From the NCBI RefSeq assembly GCF_002632615.1, contig NZ_NITZ01000002.1, forward strand, positions 308,211 through 372,210: a DNA stretch of 64,000 nt. The letters run 5' to 3'. The notes beneath the pieces are model-generated. The model was given only the letters and a program-made list of their open reading frames with translations, was not told the DNA's origin and did not search any database. The position numbers and the translations under genes are program-made. Of this stretch, positions 9,658 through 18,588 are shown piece after piece; positions within the stretch are counted from its first letter, which is position 1, and the number at the start of each line of letters is the position of its first letter. The stretch is from Xenorhabdus miraniensis (GTDB lineage: Bacteria > Pseudomonadota > Gammaproteobacteria > Enterobacterales > Enterobacteriaceae).

Positions 9658-10422
9658 ATGGAAGCAAAAATCATTATTCAGTCTGCTGAGGAAAGGACAG
9701 ATCTTGGAGATGCTATTAATACGCTTATTGATAGCAATTGGCCTGAATTTATGAATCATGATGCAGTTGCTGAACAATATTGGCATAAATTATATGAATC
9801 GGATTTCAGCCGCTTTCAAAAATTTGCCATCCTGCAACAGGGGCAGGAAGAGCGTCTGATTGGTCTGATGGATTCAATCCCTTTTCCCTGGGAATATAGT
9901 TCATTAGATCAGTTGCCCGATGAGGGATGGGATGCTGTGCTCTATGCGGGTGGAGAAGCAAAGGGAAAGAAAAAAGCCAATATGGTGTCAGCACTGTCCG
10001 TAACGATTGATCCAGAATTCAGAGGCCAGAATGTGCCTGCTTTACTCATCAATAGCGTAAAACAAACCGCTCGTGAGGCAGGATTGGATGGGCTGGTTGT
10101 TCCCGTCAGGCCAAGTTTGAAAAGCAAATACCCTTTGCAGGATTTTGTACAATATTGTGAATGGAAAAATGACAAAGGCGAACCGTTTGACCCGTGGATC
10201 CGCACTCATTGCCGTTTGGGCGCAAAAATCATCAAGCCAGCCCTCCGTTCTATGGATATTTATGGCACAGTGGAACAGTGGCAGGAGTGGACAGGGATGA
10301 CATTTCCGCAAAGCGGGGAATACATCATTCCGGGCGGTCTAGTGCCATTGGTGGTGGATGTTGAAAAACAGATGGCCTATTACATTGAACCTAATTTGTG
10401 GGTGTTTCATCGCCTCAGCTAA
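9658..10422 (+). CDS. GNAT-like acetyltransferase of unknown substrate
   Basis: 254 residues. The middle resembles a GNAT fold: SALSVTIDPEFRGQNVPALLI (about 104-124) looks like strand 4 and the acetyl-CoA pyrophosphate loop (R/Q-x-x-G/A region), followed by REAGLDGLVVPVRPS. The C-terminal part (about 150-254) is outside the minimal fold. SD GGAG precedes the ATG. It diverges from the hemophilin operon and its stop overlaps that of the convergent second Slam gene. A nearly identical 5' end recurs as a deleted copy at 17134-17243. A role in heme uptake is not indicated by the sequence itself. Confidence 0.65.
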   Translation: MEAKIIIQSAEERTDLGDAINTLIDSNWPEFMNHDAVAEQYWHKLYESDFSRFQKFAILQQGQEERLIGLMDSIPFPWEYSSLDQLPDEGWDAVLYAGGEAKGKKKANMVSALSVTIDPEFRGQNVPALLINSVKQTAREAGLDGLVVPVRPSLKSKYPLQDFVQYCEWKNDKGEPFDPWIRTHCRLGAKIIKPALRSMDIYGTVEQWQEWTGMTFPQSGEYIIPGGLVPLVVDVEKQMAYYIEPNLWVFHRLS

Positions 10423-11795
10423 AAATATTTCTCTAGTTGTATCTGTACTTCGTTTTTTTCATAGCTGTACATCCAGCCCACATTGCTGTGATTACGTGAG
10501 TGGCGGAAAATTAAAGATGGTGTCATACCTAATATCTTGGTGGCAGGGAATTTAATGGAAGCAGTATAGATCTGTTCATCATCCTGACGTTTGGCACCCA
10601 ATAATGCGTTGTAGGCCCCAAAATGTTGCTTTTTCAGTGTGACAAACAACGCGCCATCAATGCCGGAATAAAGCTGTCCGGCTATCCCCGCAGTGATTCC
10701 CCATTGCTGATAGCGTAATGCGGGTTGTTGATTGTTCCGATAGCTCCAGCTAGGGCCACCAAACAGAACCAGTCTATCGCTGATGGCATGGGATAGGCTG
10801 ATATAAGATGAGGAAAGGGCGCCATCTTTACTGCGGTAAATCGGCTGATAACTCAATTGCTTATGTCCAAGTTCAACGTTGAGCGTGGTTTGGGGGGTTA
10901 TAGCCCACTGCCATTCTATTCTTGCACCAATGGCATGGTATTTGGTACTTCCTGCCTGTTGTTTATATTCAAATAGGGGACCAAAGGATAAGTCATGGTT
11001 CCTGCTTTTATAGTTGTAGCCACTGACCAGCGAAAATATATTCTCGTTTTCATCGTGGTAATGGTGATAGTTTTCACCATAAATCAGTACGCGACCAAAA
11101 AGACCGTGATGGCCGGTAAGTTGGTAACGGCGGCTTGACGTAGCGTTATAAGTGATCCCCCACTCTTTGATAGCTTTTGGTACTTTCCGTTTATATACGC
11201 ATGTATCTTCCCTGAATTTCAGGCAAATCGGCTCCTGATTTGGAGATATATTTATATTATCGTTATAGACATAGCCTAATGAGAATGAACTGCGCCAGCC
11301 ATTTCTTAGGGTTATTGCTTTTATATAACGGTCGATGTTTTTCAAAACCGTTTTTGGTAATTGTCGCTGTTTACTTAATCCATCAAATAACTGTTCAGCC
11401 TCCCGGTTTTTGTGATCTTCAAAATACACACGAGCCAGTTCCAGTTTGATGCGCGTGAGATTCGGTTTTTGGCGCAGGATCTTTTGGTAATAAGAGGCTG
11501 CGAGCGTCAAATTCCCCTCAAGGCGCGCTAGCCCACCTTGAGCGAAATCAACAAGTAGCGGGTCGTACCCGGGCAGTTTTTGATAAGCTACCTGAAGACG
11601 TCTAACGTCTCGCCACTGTTGATAGTTAATGGCAAGGTATAGTGCCTGACCAATGTCTTTAAGTTGTTGATTATTATTTTTTTGACTATACCGTGCTTGT
11701 TTCCAAAGTTTGTGGTTAATATTTTCATCGGCATAAGCTGATAAGGCGAGGAATGAAGCCAGTAGCAATATAGGAAATTTTCTCTTGTCAGTCAT
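10419..11795 (-). CDS. Second Slam-family secretor
   Basis: 458 residues, clearly paralogous to the protein at 6800-8272: the same TPR block (LARVYFEDHKNREAEQLF), FGRVLIYGENYHHYHDENEN versus FGRGLIYGENYRDHHDENEN, and the same LEKYF terminus. It has a signal peptide ending near SAYA and lacks about 30 residues between the signal and the TPR region. It is downstream of a second hemophilin-like gene, its presumed cargo. There is no receptor or TonB gene in this unit, so its cargo may use the first locus's receptor or serve another purpose. Stop overlaps the convergent GNAT-like gene. Confidence 0.85.
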   Translation of the reverse strand: MTDKRKFPILLLASFLALSAYADENINHKLWKQARYSQKNNNQQLKDIGQALYLAINYQQWRDVRRLQVAYQKLPGYDPLLVDFAQGGLARLEGNLTLAASYYQKILRQKPNLTRIKLELARVYFEDHKNREAEQLFDGLSKQRQLPKTVLKNIDRYIKAITLRNGWRSSFSLGYVYNDNINISPNQEPICLKFREDTCVYKRKVPKAIKEWGITYNATSSRRYQLTGHHGLFGRVLIYGENYHHYHDENENIFSLVSGYNYKSRNHDLSFGPLFEYKQQAGSTKYHAIGARIEWQWAITPQTTLNVELGHKQLSYQPIYRSKDGALSSSYISLSHAISDRLVLFGGPSWSYRNNQQPALRYQQWGITAGIAGQLYSGIDGALFVTLKKQHFGAYNALLGAKRQDDEQIYTASIKFPATKILGMTPSLIFRHSRNHSNVGWMYSYEKNEVQIQLEKYF

Positions 11796-11889
11796 AGAAA
11801 AATACCCTCACAAAGCCCATGTTTTTGAAAAGGAACAGCAATATAGACGGCAAAAAACAGGGCCAAGAAAAGCAGATGAGGAAGAGAAA

Positions 11890-11917
11890 ATAACAGCGCC
11901 ATTTTAGGCACTGTTAT
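11890..11917 (-). terminator. Intercistronic hairpin of the second hemophilin/Slam pair
   Basis: An 11-bp stem (11890-11900 with 11907-11917, one G-U pair) and a 6-nt loop, at the same relative position as the hairpin at 8314-8347 and with a shared AACAGYGCC/GGCACTGTT core. Confidence 0.65.
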
Positions 11918-11932
11918 CTGTAAAATTGGCAA

Positions 11933-12640
11933 TTACTTTTTAGTACCGCCGAAAGCAGTATCCTTGCTCCTGTCGCTATCAAATGTGGCATAACCTGCCA
12001 GAGAGGAGGCCGAATCACCAAAGAATTTTCCCTCGGTGCGGCCATTAATATGACCATCGGCAGTGGCATTACCTGAAAATCCGGCATCGCTATTTATGTC
12101 GGCATCAATGTCTATCTTTCGTGAACGGTTGCTTATTGAACCCTTCAATTTTTGACGATCAAAGTCTGCGGTTAATTCTCCGGTGAGGGGATTATTACCG
12201 TTATATTGGCTAATGCCTGTCGTCGTATAGATTGCAGTACCGCCCTTTGGCATATTCGTTGTTACATCTTTACCTGCATAAAAAACAGTATGAGTTTTAT
12301 CCGATTTATCGGGGGTGGTTTGCGCCCACTCACCGAAGTAAACTTCTGAATTGGGAACTTGAGCGATATCGGCATACTGGTTTTTAATTGACCCGCCCTC
12401 CAGCTTGAAACGATAGACGCCATTCTTGTCACGTGTAGCGAACGCTTTCAGAGAGGAAGCAGGGAAGAGTTGGCCATTATCATAGAGGCTAATGCCAATG
12501 GCGGGTTCGCCATTTTTCTCTCCGATTGTAAGGTGTGGGTCAGTATCTGTTTGGCTTATACCATATCCAACTTTTGCTTGAACCTGTGTTATCAATCCCA
12601 AAATACCTAACACAGCGATTAATATGTTGATCTTTTTCAT
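11933..12640 (-). CDS. Second hemophilin-like secreted protein
   Basis: 235 residues from the ATG at 12640 (SD GAGG, 7 nt); an in-frame GTG at 12652 is less likely. Signal peptide MKKINILIAVLGILGLITQV, cleavage after VQA. The C-terminal barrel is very like the first hemophilin (KFFGDSASSLAGYATF, AFGGTK), while the N-terminal handle domain (about 25-130) is much more divergent. That pattern suggests a shared secretion tag with a changed ligand-binding part. Its Slam partner is the next gene downstream. Confidence 0.82.
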   Translation of the reverse strand: MKKINILIAVLGILGLITQVQAKVGYGISQTDTDPHLTIGEKNGEPAIGISLYDNGQLFPASSLKAFATRDKNGVYRFKLEGGSIKNQYADIAQVPNSEVYFGEWAQTTPDKSDKTHTVFYAGKDVTTNMPKGGTAIYTTTGISQYNGNNPLTGELTADFDRQKLKGSISNRSRKIDIDADINSDAGFSGNATADGHINGRTEGKFFGDSASSLAGYATFDSDRSKDTAFGGTKK

Positions 12641-12863
12641 TATTAACCTCACTGAGTATAAAGAATATGTTGCTATCCCGTCATAAAAATACCTTTAGCT
12701 TTCCGTTTGAAATAAAGTACACTCAGTAAATAGTTATGTGAATCATAAGTGACGATGTGTTGTCATTTTGTTAAGTTTTTTTTGTGTGATAGATTGTGTG
12801 ATAGAACGGATAAGATAACTCATCAAGAGTTGATCGTTTTTTACTGTGAGGAAGGGAGCGGAT

Positions 12864-14027
12864 TTATCCTGATTTTCTATCAAGTATAGGTTTTCCGGGA
12901 AACCAGTGTGAAACTATAAACAATAACCCAATAGAAATAAGGGTAATAATAAATCCTTTTTCATTAAATAAATCCATTGCTACACCAGTTACTAAGGGAC
13001 CGGTAAGGCTGCCAATTCCCCAAATGACACCAAATAAGGCGTTTATGGCAATTAACATCTGACCAGAATATTTTTTTCCTGCTCTTACCAATGATAGGGT
13101 ATAAATACCTCCACCAAATGCTCCCATTATGATGACATCAATCCATAAAAAAATGGAATTTACTGTAAAGGGTAATGCTAATAAGGAAAGAGTGAAAATT
13201 ACTCCGCAAATCATATGAATCTGTTTCAAATTGGTTCTGTCGGCAAGCCAACCGATAGGAACCTGAAAAATAGCATCCCCAAGAAAGATTAATGTTATTA
13301 ATGTAATGGTTGTTGCCTCGGGGATCCCTAATGACACGCCATACAATGGAAACATGGATAGTGCCACTGCATCAAAAGAGGAAAAGCAAAGAACCCCAAT
13401 GATAAGGCAGGGGGCAGACATTATTAATGGTAATACGGGAAATCTGCTGTTTTCTTCTTTTGGTTGTGATGATATTGACGCAGAAGGATTTATCAATATA
13501 AGGGCAATGCAAAAGAGGGCAAGCATGGCCAGTAATATTGCAGGAATCAGTGAAGTTATGCCAAATATCGAAATCAGTAATGGCCCTGACAATTGACATC
13601 CGGTGAATGCTGAGGTGTACAATCCCATTAGTGTTCCTTTGTGTCGGTCATTGGTATTACTGCTGACCCATGATTCTCCGATAACCACTATAACGCCACA
13701 GGCAAACCCCATCAGAAATCGGGGAATAGCAAGATAATATATTTGGTTTAACTGAACAGAAAATAAAGTTGAAACCGTAAGTAGGACTAAGCTAAAGCCC
13801 AATAACTTATTTAAACTATACTGGCGGGCTAGTATGGGGGTCACCATGGAAGAAATTAACATTCCTACCGCAGGTAGTGCCGATATGATACCCAGTAGTG
13901 TTGAAGTGTGTTTTTGTCCGGCTAGCTTTAAACTGACCATGGGTAATGTATATCCCATAGCTAACCCTACGAGAGATGCTCCCAATATGATGGACACCAT
14001 ATATGATTGATTAAAGCTGGATGTCAT
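12864..14027 (-). CDS. MFS transporter co-transcribed with the LysRS-ALDH fusion
   Basis: 387 residues with about 12 hydrophobic segments, and MFS loop-like motifs (PRFLMGFACGVIVVIGESW, GWLADRTN). It resembles the YcaD-like drug/sugar MFS group. The ATG (SD AGAGA) is 34 bp after the stop of the 939-residue LysRS-ALDH fusion on the same strand, so the two are very likely one operon. I infer export of, or self-protection against, a small molecule made by the fusion enzyme. Uptake of its substrate is the alternative. Confidence 0.8.
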   Translation of the reverse strand: MTSSFNQSYMVSIILGASLVGLAMGYTLPMVSLKLAGQKHTSTLLGIISALPAVGMLISSMVTPILARQYSLNKLLGFSLVLLTVSTLFSVQLNQIYYLAIPRFLMGFACGVIVVIGESWVSSNTNDRHKGTLMGLYTSAFTGCQLSGPLLISIFGITSLIPAILLAMLALFCIALILINPSASISSQPKEENSRFPVLPLIMSAPCLIIGVLCFSSFDAVALSMFPLYGVSLGIPEATTITLITLIFLGDAIFQVPIGWLADRTNLKQIHMICGVIFTLSLLALPFTVNSIFLWIDVIIMGAFGGGIYTLSLVRAGKKYSGQMLIAINALFGVIWGIGSLTGPLVTGVAMDLFNEKGFIITLISIGLLFIVSHWFPGKPILDRKSG

Positions 14028-14061
14028 TTTTATCTCTTTACTTATAGTTATTCATGGTTAC

Positions 14062-16881
14062 TTATATCTGTGGTTTGACCAGATATTGATATATATCCCT
14101 TTGTGGTAACGTGCTCCCATTAATTCTATTACCATCATACCAAAGGCAAGATGCTGCTGGCCCTTGTCCTCCGTATGGAAGATAACCACGTTCTTCCAAA
14201 TGGAGATCCGTATTATTGAGTATGCTTTCTGGTAAGTGTAACTTTTTATTTAATTCATTACTGATATAATTGCTTGTGCCAAATAAAGAAATATACATAG
14301 CATTGGCAGGATAACTTGGATTGGAAAAATAATCATCTAAATTTTGATCTTGTTGGTATTTCTGCAAAAAGAAAACAGGAGCAAAAAATTCTTTGTAATT
14401 CCCACCCATAGAAAGCGATTTTTCAAAGATAGTGGGTTTTATCATGCCCGTTATCGGATTTATTTCTCCGCCATAAGTACAATAATCCCGGTTTATTTTA
14501 AACATTGATGCTATCTTTATACAATGGTCTATATCGCTGTTAGGGCCTATTATATTATTCTGATCAGAATAAGAGCCTACTTTATCTTCAATATCTTTCA
14601 AACTGGTAATTAAATTATCCCTGAATGAATCATATATATCATTGTGTACTAATATAGCATTGGGTCCGGCGCAATCTTGTCCCTGATTATAGAGAACAAC
14701 CCGTTTGGCGCTTTCAATAGCTATATTGATATCTGCATCCTTTGATATGACTAATGGGTTATGTCCGGCACCATTTAAGATAAACAAGGTATTTTTCCTG
14801 AAATGTTTTCGAACCTTAATTGCATTTTCTGGCGTCCCTGTAAATATAACGGCATCAGTTACATTTACCCTTTTACTTAAAAAAAGCTCTTTGTTTTCAT
14901 AGGAAATTGAAAGTGATGAAGATATTTTTGACAGATCAATAATATTCTCAAATTTTTTATAATGAAGGTGCATCGCTGTAGGAGGACGGATACAAACATT
15001 CTCCGCCATGAGAGAGGGAATGAAACCAAAACATACAGTCGCATAAATGGGTTGGTTAAGAGGCAGGAATGAGGTGACACCATAAATATTCTGGTTAAAA
15101 TATTCTTTGTTTTCACCAATGTTTTCCAGGACATCCACGGAGCGATAAATTTCATCTTCAGTGACCATTTTACATTGGTATCCTGATAAGGCATCAATCA
15201 GGGCATTGCTATTTTCTTTTAACTGTAACGACAGAGCGTCACATTTTTCCCTGATTTGATTGAAATCAATCTTGTTGAGTAATTTTGTCATTTTTATTTC
15301 GTTGTCATTATCTTTATTTATCTTCATGGAAGATTCAGTTGTTTTTATTTCATTGCGAGTTTCTTTGTTTTCTAAGGTTATTATGTGTGGATTAATGAAG
15401 TGTTCAATGATATCTTTTGTATCATTGATTTTTATCCATGTTTCAATTCTGGGGCCGCAGATATCACCAAATAATCCTCTGTAAAGTAATATCCATAGTT
15501 GTGATGAATCACGTTCAGGGAAATTTTTTGTGAAAGAGGAACATATAAGTTTTAAAATATCTTCCTTAGATAAAGTTTCTTCTTGTTTTATTGATTCGGC
15601 AATAAATGAGAAATAATCCTTTTCTCTCGTTGTTGTTAATCCATGGTTATTGTATTTATTAGTCTTTGAATAATAATTGTAACTAATTATAAGTTCATTT
15701 TCTGATATGGTTTCTCCATGTTCCCGATATAAATCAAGAAATTTTCTTGCAGAGGAGATATTGGTGGGTTTTGATGCTTGTAATATTCTGGATATTTTAA
15801 AAAAAGATAAGCGTTTTTTATTTTTATTGGAGATATTTACTTGATCGTTTAATTTAGGAGATTGTTCTATATAAAATTTAGTGGATTTTTTGGGATCTTT
15901 TGATAAGTGGGTCTGGATGGCTTCGTGTGTAAGAAGATTTTTGGCATCATCCAGAGAGAAGCCATTACCTTTTGATTTAGATATTTTTTTCCCTGAAGCA
16001 TCAAGAAAAAGACCATATCTATAAAGACGTGGTGCAGGCTTATGCAGTGTGGCGAAGATTTGTCGGGCAACAGACGCTGAATCTGTCAGATCCTCACCAT
16101 ACATTTCAAAATGAATATTCCTATAGAGTAAACGCATACTCCAATCCGCTTTCCACTGAAGTTTTGCTTTTCCATTAAATACTGAAACAGTTTGTTCTTT
16201 GTCTAAAACCTCTTCTTGATAAAGTTCTTGCAGCTCCACACCATATTCATGCCCGGGCTTATTAACTATTTCATTTGAGGGTATATAATAAGTTATTTCT
16301 CCATTATTAATATCTATGTTTGTTATAATAATATGCTCAAGGACTTTTCCTGTTTTTTCAGAAATCGGCATTATAATATTATAGGTTCTTTGTCTTAAAA
16401 AACCTGTGGATTCTTTACATATTTTATTTATACTGGAAAAGTTTTCGAGAAATAATTTTATTAGAGAATTATAATCTCCATTTTTATAGGCCTGAGAGTT
16501 TTTTACTATATTACAATCTACATTATACTCTTTAGCCAATTCAAATAACCGGCTTTCGGCCATCTCTGAGAATGAAGAGTAAATACCGAAAGGATCTGGG
16601 ACTTTATTTACAGGCAGCCCTAAGTATGGTTTTAGTTTTTCTGGGTTGGGAACATTGGATGGAATCTTTCTGAAGGAGTCTAAGTCATCTGAAATTAAAT
16701 AGAAATTTACCTCTCTACCCAGTCTGTTTAGTTCATTTTTGATCAGGTTAGTGCGAATGATTTCACAAAGTGTTCCTATGTGGGGCAGCCCTGTTGGCCC
16801 GAATCCGGCACTCATATTAATTTGTTTACCGTAGGGTATGGAGTTGTTTATTTTCGAGGCTTCCTCAATGTACCATTTCAT
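14062..16881 (-). CDS. Fusion of class I lysyl-tRNA synthetase and aldehyde dehydrogenase
   Basis: 939 residues, SD AGGAG before ATG. Residues 1 to about 500 are a complete class I (archaeal-type) LysRS: the HIGH-like motif GPTGLPHIGT (29-37), SDDLDSFRKIP (64-74), GLPVNKVPDPFG (88-99), the KMSKS-like KISKSKG (299-305) and the C-terminal GPRIETWI. After a Lys/Glu/Asn-rich linker (about 503-535) comes an aldehyde-dehydrogenase domain: oxyanion Asn609, FTGTPENA (680-687), nucleophile Cys737 in NQGQDC, and EFFAPVF with Glu831. The general-base Glu of ELGG is Asn703 (LNGAGHNP). The gene is AT-rich. I infer activation of lysine or a relative and reductive release as an aldehyde. Housekeeping tRNA charging is less likely because of the fusion and its context. 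Confidence 0.85.
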   Translation of the reverse strand: MKWYIEEASKINNSIPYGKQINMSAGFGPTGLPHIGTLCEIIRTNLIKNELNRLGREVNFYLISDDLDSFRKIPSNVPNPEKLKPYLGLPVNKVPDPFGIYSSFSEMAESRLFELAKEYNVDCNIVKNSQAYKNGDYNSLIKLFLENFSSINKICKESTGFLRQRTYNIIMPISEKTGKVLEHIIITNIDINNGEITYYIPSNEIVNKPGHEYGVELQELYQEEVLDKEQTVSVFNGKAKLQWKADWSMRLLYRNIHFEMYGEDLTDSASVARQIFATLHKPAPRLYRYGLFLDASGKKISKSKGNGFSLDDAKNLLTHEAIQTHLSKDPKKSTKFYIEQSPKLNDQVNISNKNKKRLSFFKISRILQASKPTNISSARKFLDLYREHGETISENELIISYNYYSKTNKYNNHGLTTTREKDYFSFIAESIKQEETLSKEDILKLICSSFTKNFPERDSSQLWILLYRGLFGDICGPRIETWIKINDTKDIIEHFINPHIITLENKETRNEIKTTESSMKINKDNDNEIKMTKLLNKIDFNQIREKCDALSLQLKENSNALIDALSGYQCKMVTEDEIYRSVDVLENIGENKEYFNQNIYGVTSFLPLNQPIYATVCFGFIPSLMAENVCIRPPTAMHLHYKKFENIIDLSKISSSLSISYENKELFLSKRVNVTDAVIFTGTPENAIKVRKHFRKNTLFILNGAGHNPLVISKDADINIAIESAKRVVLYNQGQDCAGPNAILVHNDIYDSFRDNLITSLKDIEDKVGSYSDQNNIIGPNSDIDHCIKIASMFKINRDYCTYGGEINPITGMIKPTIFEKSLSMGGNYKEFFAPVFFLQKYQQDQNLDDYFSNPSYPANAMYISLFGTSNYISNELNKKLHLPESILNNTDLHLEERGYLPYGGQGPAASCLWYDGNRINGSTLPQRDIYQYLVKPQI

Positions 16882-17133
16882 GGATAACTGGCTCCTATGT
16901 ATGGTTATATTTTTTCATAATAGCATTAAAGCCAATAAATGAAATTTAAATTGGTTATTGTTTATACTTTGTTTTTTATTATTGGTAATTCATTTCTTAA
17001 TGTTAGGTGAATTTACCTGAAATAATAATATATTGTTAACTTGTTGTTTTCTGTGGCGTTAACTACAGACTTTACGTTCTATATTAAAAAACGGTAATGT
17101 GAGAAGGGAAAGCTATTTAATGGGAACTTTATC

Positions 17134-17243
17134 ATGGAAGCAAAAACCATTATTCAGTCTGCTGAGGAAAGGACAGCTCTTGAAGGTGCTATTAATACAC
17201 TTGTTCATTAGATCAGTTGCCTGATGATGGATGGGATGCTGTG
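17134..17243 (+). pseudogene. Deleted copy of the GNAT-like gene
   Basis: The first 72 bp match the 5' end of the gene at 9658 closely (same ATG context, MEAKTIIQSAEERTALEGAINT). The sequence then jumps to the part equivalent to 9901-9939. The 172-bp internal deletion shifts the frame into an immediate TAG. Similarity ends at about 17243, and the rest of the gene is missing. Confidence 0.85.
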
Positions 17244-17332
17244 TCGCAACTTGAAACCTGCTGAGTATAATAATTTTGGTTATTTGATTTTAATATCATA
17301 ACATTGCGATTATTGTTGAAATTTATCTAAAG

Positions 17333-17370
17333 ATCCTCAAAAATAGGTCATGTGACCTATTTTTGAGGAT
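17333..17370 (+). promoter_or_regulatory. Perfect 38-bp palindrome overlapping a ribosome binding site
   Basis: Two 18-nt arms (17333-17350 and 17353-17370) are perfectly complementary around a central TG. The right arm ends with the GAGG (17365-17368) that is the Shine-Dalgarno of the gene starting at 17377. It could be a repressor operator, for example for the TetR protein encoded nearby, or an RNA hairpin that hides the ribosome binding site. Confidence 0.75.
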
Positions 17371-17376
17371 TGGTAA

Positions 17377-18453
17377 ATGAAGAACATATCGGTATTGCTG
17401 GTTGGTGGTTATGGTGTGGTTGGTCAGCAAGTCGCACAAATTCTCAATCAATATTGCCCTGATTTAGAATTAATTATTGCTGGCAGGAGCATAAGTAAGG
17501 CAAAAGAACTATCTCAAACTTTGCAGAATTCACAGGCTTTGGCGTTTGATATTGAAAAACCAGCTTTACCAGAAGATCTAAAGATAGATATCGTCTTAGC
17601 ACTCGTTAATGATCCACAAGATAAATTATTAGATTTTGCGCATCAGAATCATATTGCGTATGTGGACATAACTCGTTGGACTGAACGTTTGCAAACCGCA
17701 TTAAGTAAAGCGGTAATCATGCGGAATAAAAAACCAGGTTCCATGATTTTTTCATCATCATGGATGGCGAGTATTGTTGCGACGCTCATTAATGATATCA
17801 GTAAATCATTTTCGAGTATTGATAGTATCGATATGAGTGTCTTATATGCTTTGAATGATAAAGCAGGCCCAAATTCAGTTGATTATATGGATAGGCTAAC
17901 AGTACCATTTACGGTAAAACAAAATGGACGATACCAGAAAATCCTCCCTTTTTCTGACGAAAAAACAGTTTTATTTAGTGATAATAGCCAGCATAAAGTT
18001 TTTCGGATAGATATGCCTGAGCAATTTATTTTACCTTTAATTATGAATGTGAAAACGGTCGCGACCAGAATTGGTTTTGATGAACCTAAGAGTAATCAAC
18101 TTCTCGCATTTTTAGTCAGAAAAGGTATTTGGAAATTGTGCTCGACACGCCTTCGTAGAAAGATTTTATATAATCCGGGTAAAGGCCACCAGCATCAAAT
18201 TCGGACTGATATACGAGGTGTGGATGAAAAAGGAAATAGTAAGTATCTATATCTACAAATCAATGCGCCCAAAGGGCAAACGCACTTAACCTCACTAGGA
18301 GCAGCAGCATTAGTGATGCAGTTGGCTGAACATATACAGAATAATATGCCAGATATTTTAAAAACAGGTGAAATGTTCTTGGATGCTGAAAAACTGAAAG
18401 TGTTGTTAAAATCGGAAGGTATTAATTTTAGCATAAATAGTGAAGAGCTATAG
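17377..18453 (+). CDS. Saccharopine-dehydrogenase-like NAD(P)-binding protein
   Basis: 358 residues. The N-terminus is a Rossmann fold with VLLVGGYGVVGQQVA (about 6-20) and IIAGRS at the second strand, as in saccharopine-dehydrogenase-like oxidoreductases. The rest (KAGPNSVDYMDR, HLTSLGAAALVMQL) also fits that group. The substrate is unknown; being next to a lysyl-tRNA-synthetase-like fusion is suggestive but not proof. It is convergent with a TetR gene. Its ribosome binding site is embedded in a perfect palindrome, so expression is probably tightly controlled. Confidence 0.7.
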   Translation: MKNISVLLVGGYGVVGQQVAQILNQYCPDLELIIAGRSISKAKELSQTLQNSQALAFDIEKPALPEDLKIDIVLALVNDPQDKLLDFAHQNHIAYVDITRWTERLQTALSKAVIMRNKKPGSMIFSSSWMASIVATLINDISKSFSSIDSIDMSVLYALNDKAGPNSVDYMDRLTVPFTVKQNGRYQKILPFSDEKTVLFSDNSQHKVFRIDMPEQFILPLIMNVKTVATRIGFDEPKSNQLLAFLVRKGIWKLCSTRLRRKILYNPGKGHQHQIRTDIRGVDEKGNSKYLYLQINAPKGQTHLTSLGAAALVMQLAEHIQNNMPDILKTGEMFLDAEKLKVLLKSEGINFSINSEEL

Positions 18454-18501
18454 ATTCAATAGGTTACAAAGCGACATAAAAAGTATAAATTTTTCTTCGT
18501 A

Positions 18502-18536
18502 GGTATCAAATTTCTGCATAGCGGAAATTTGATACC
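18502..18536. terminator. Bidirectional terminator between convergent genes
   Basis: A 13-bp perfect stem (18502-18514 with 18524-18536) and a 9-nt loop, followed by ATTTATTTTATTAT on the plus strand, between the saccharopine-dehydrogenase-like gene and the TetR gene. Confidence 0.8.
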
Positions 18537-18588
18537 ATTTATTTTATTATCATAAGATAATCTGGGTATGCTATCTGGGAAGGTGAGA

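Noticed and set aside
18502..18536. Inverted repeat considered as a TetR operator
   Set aside because: Its place between two convergent stops and its AT-rich flank fit a terminator better.
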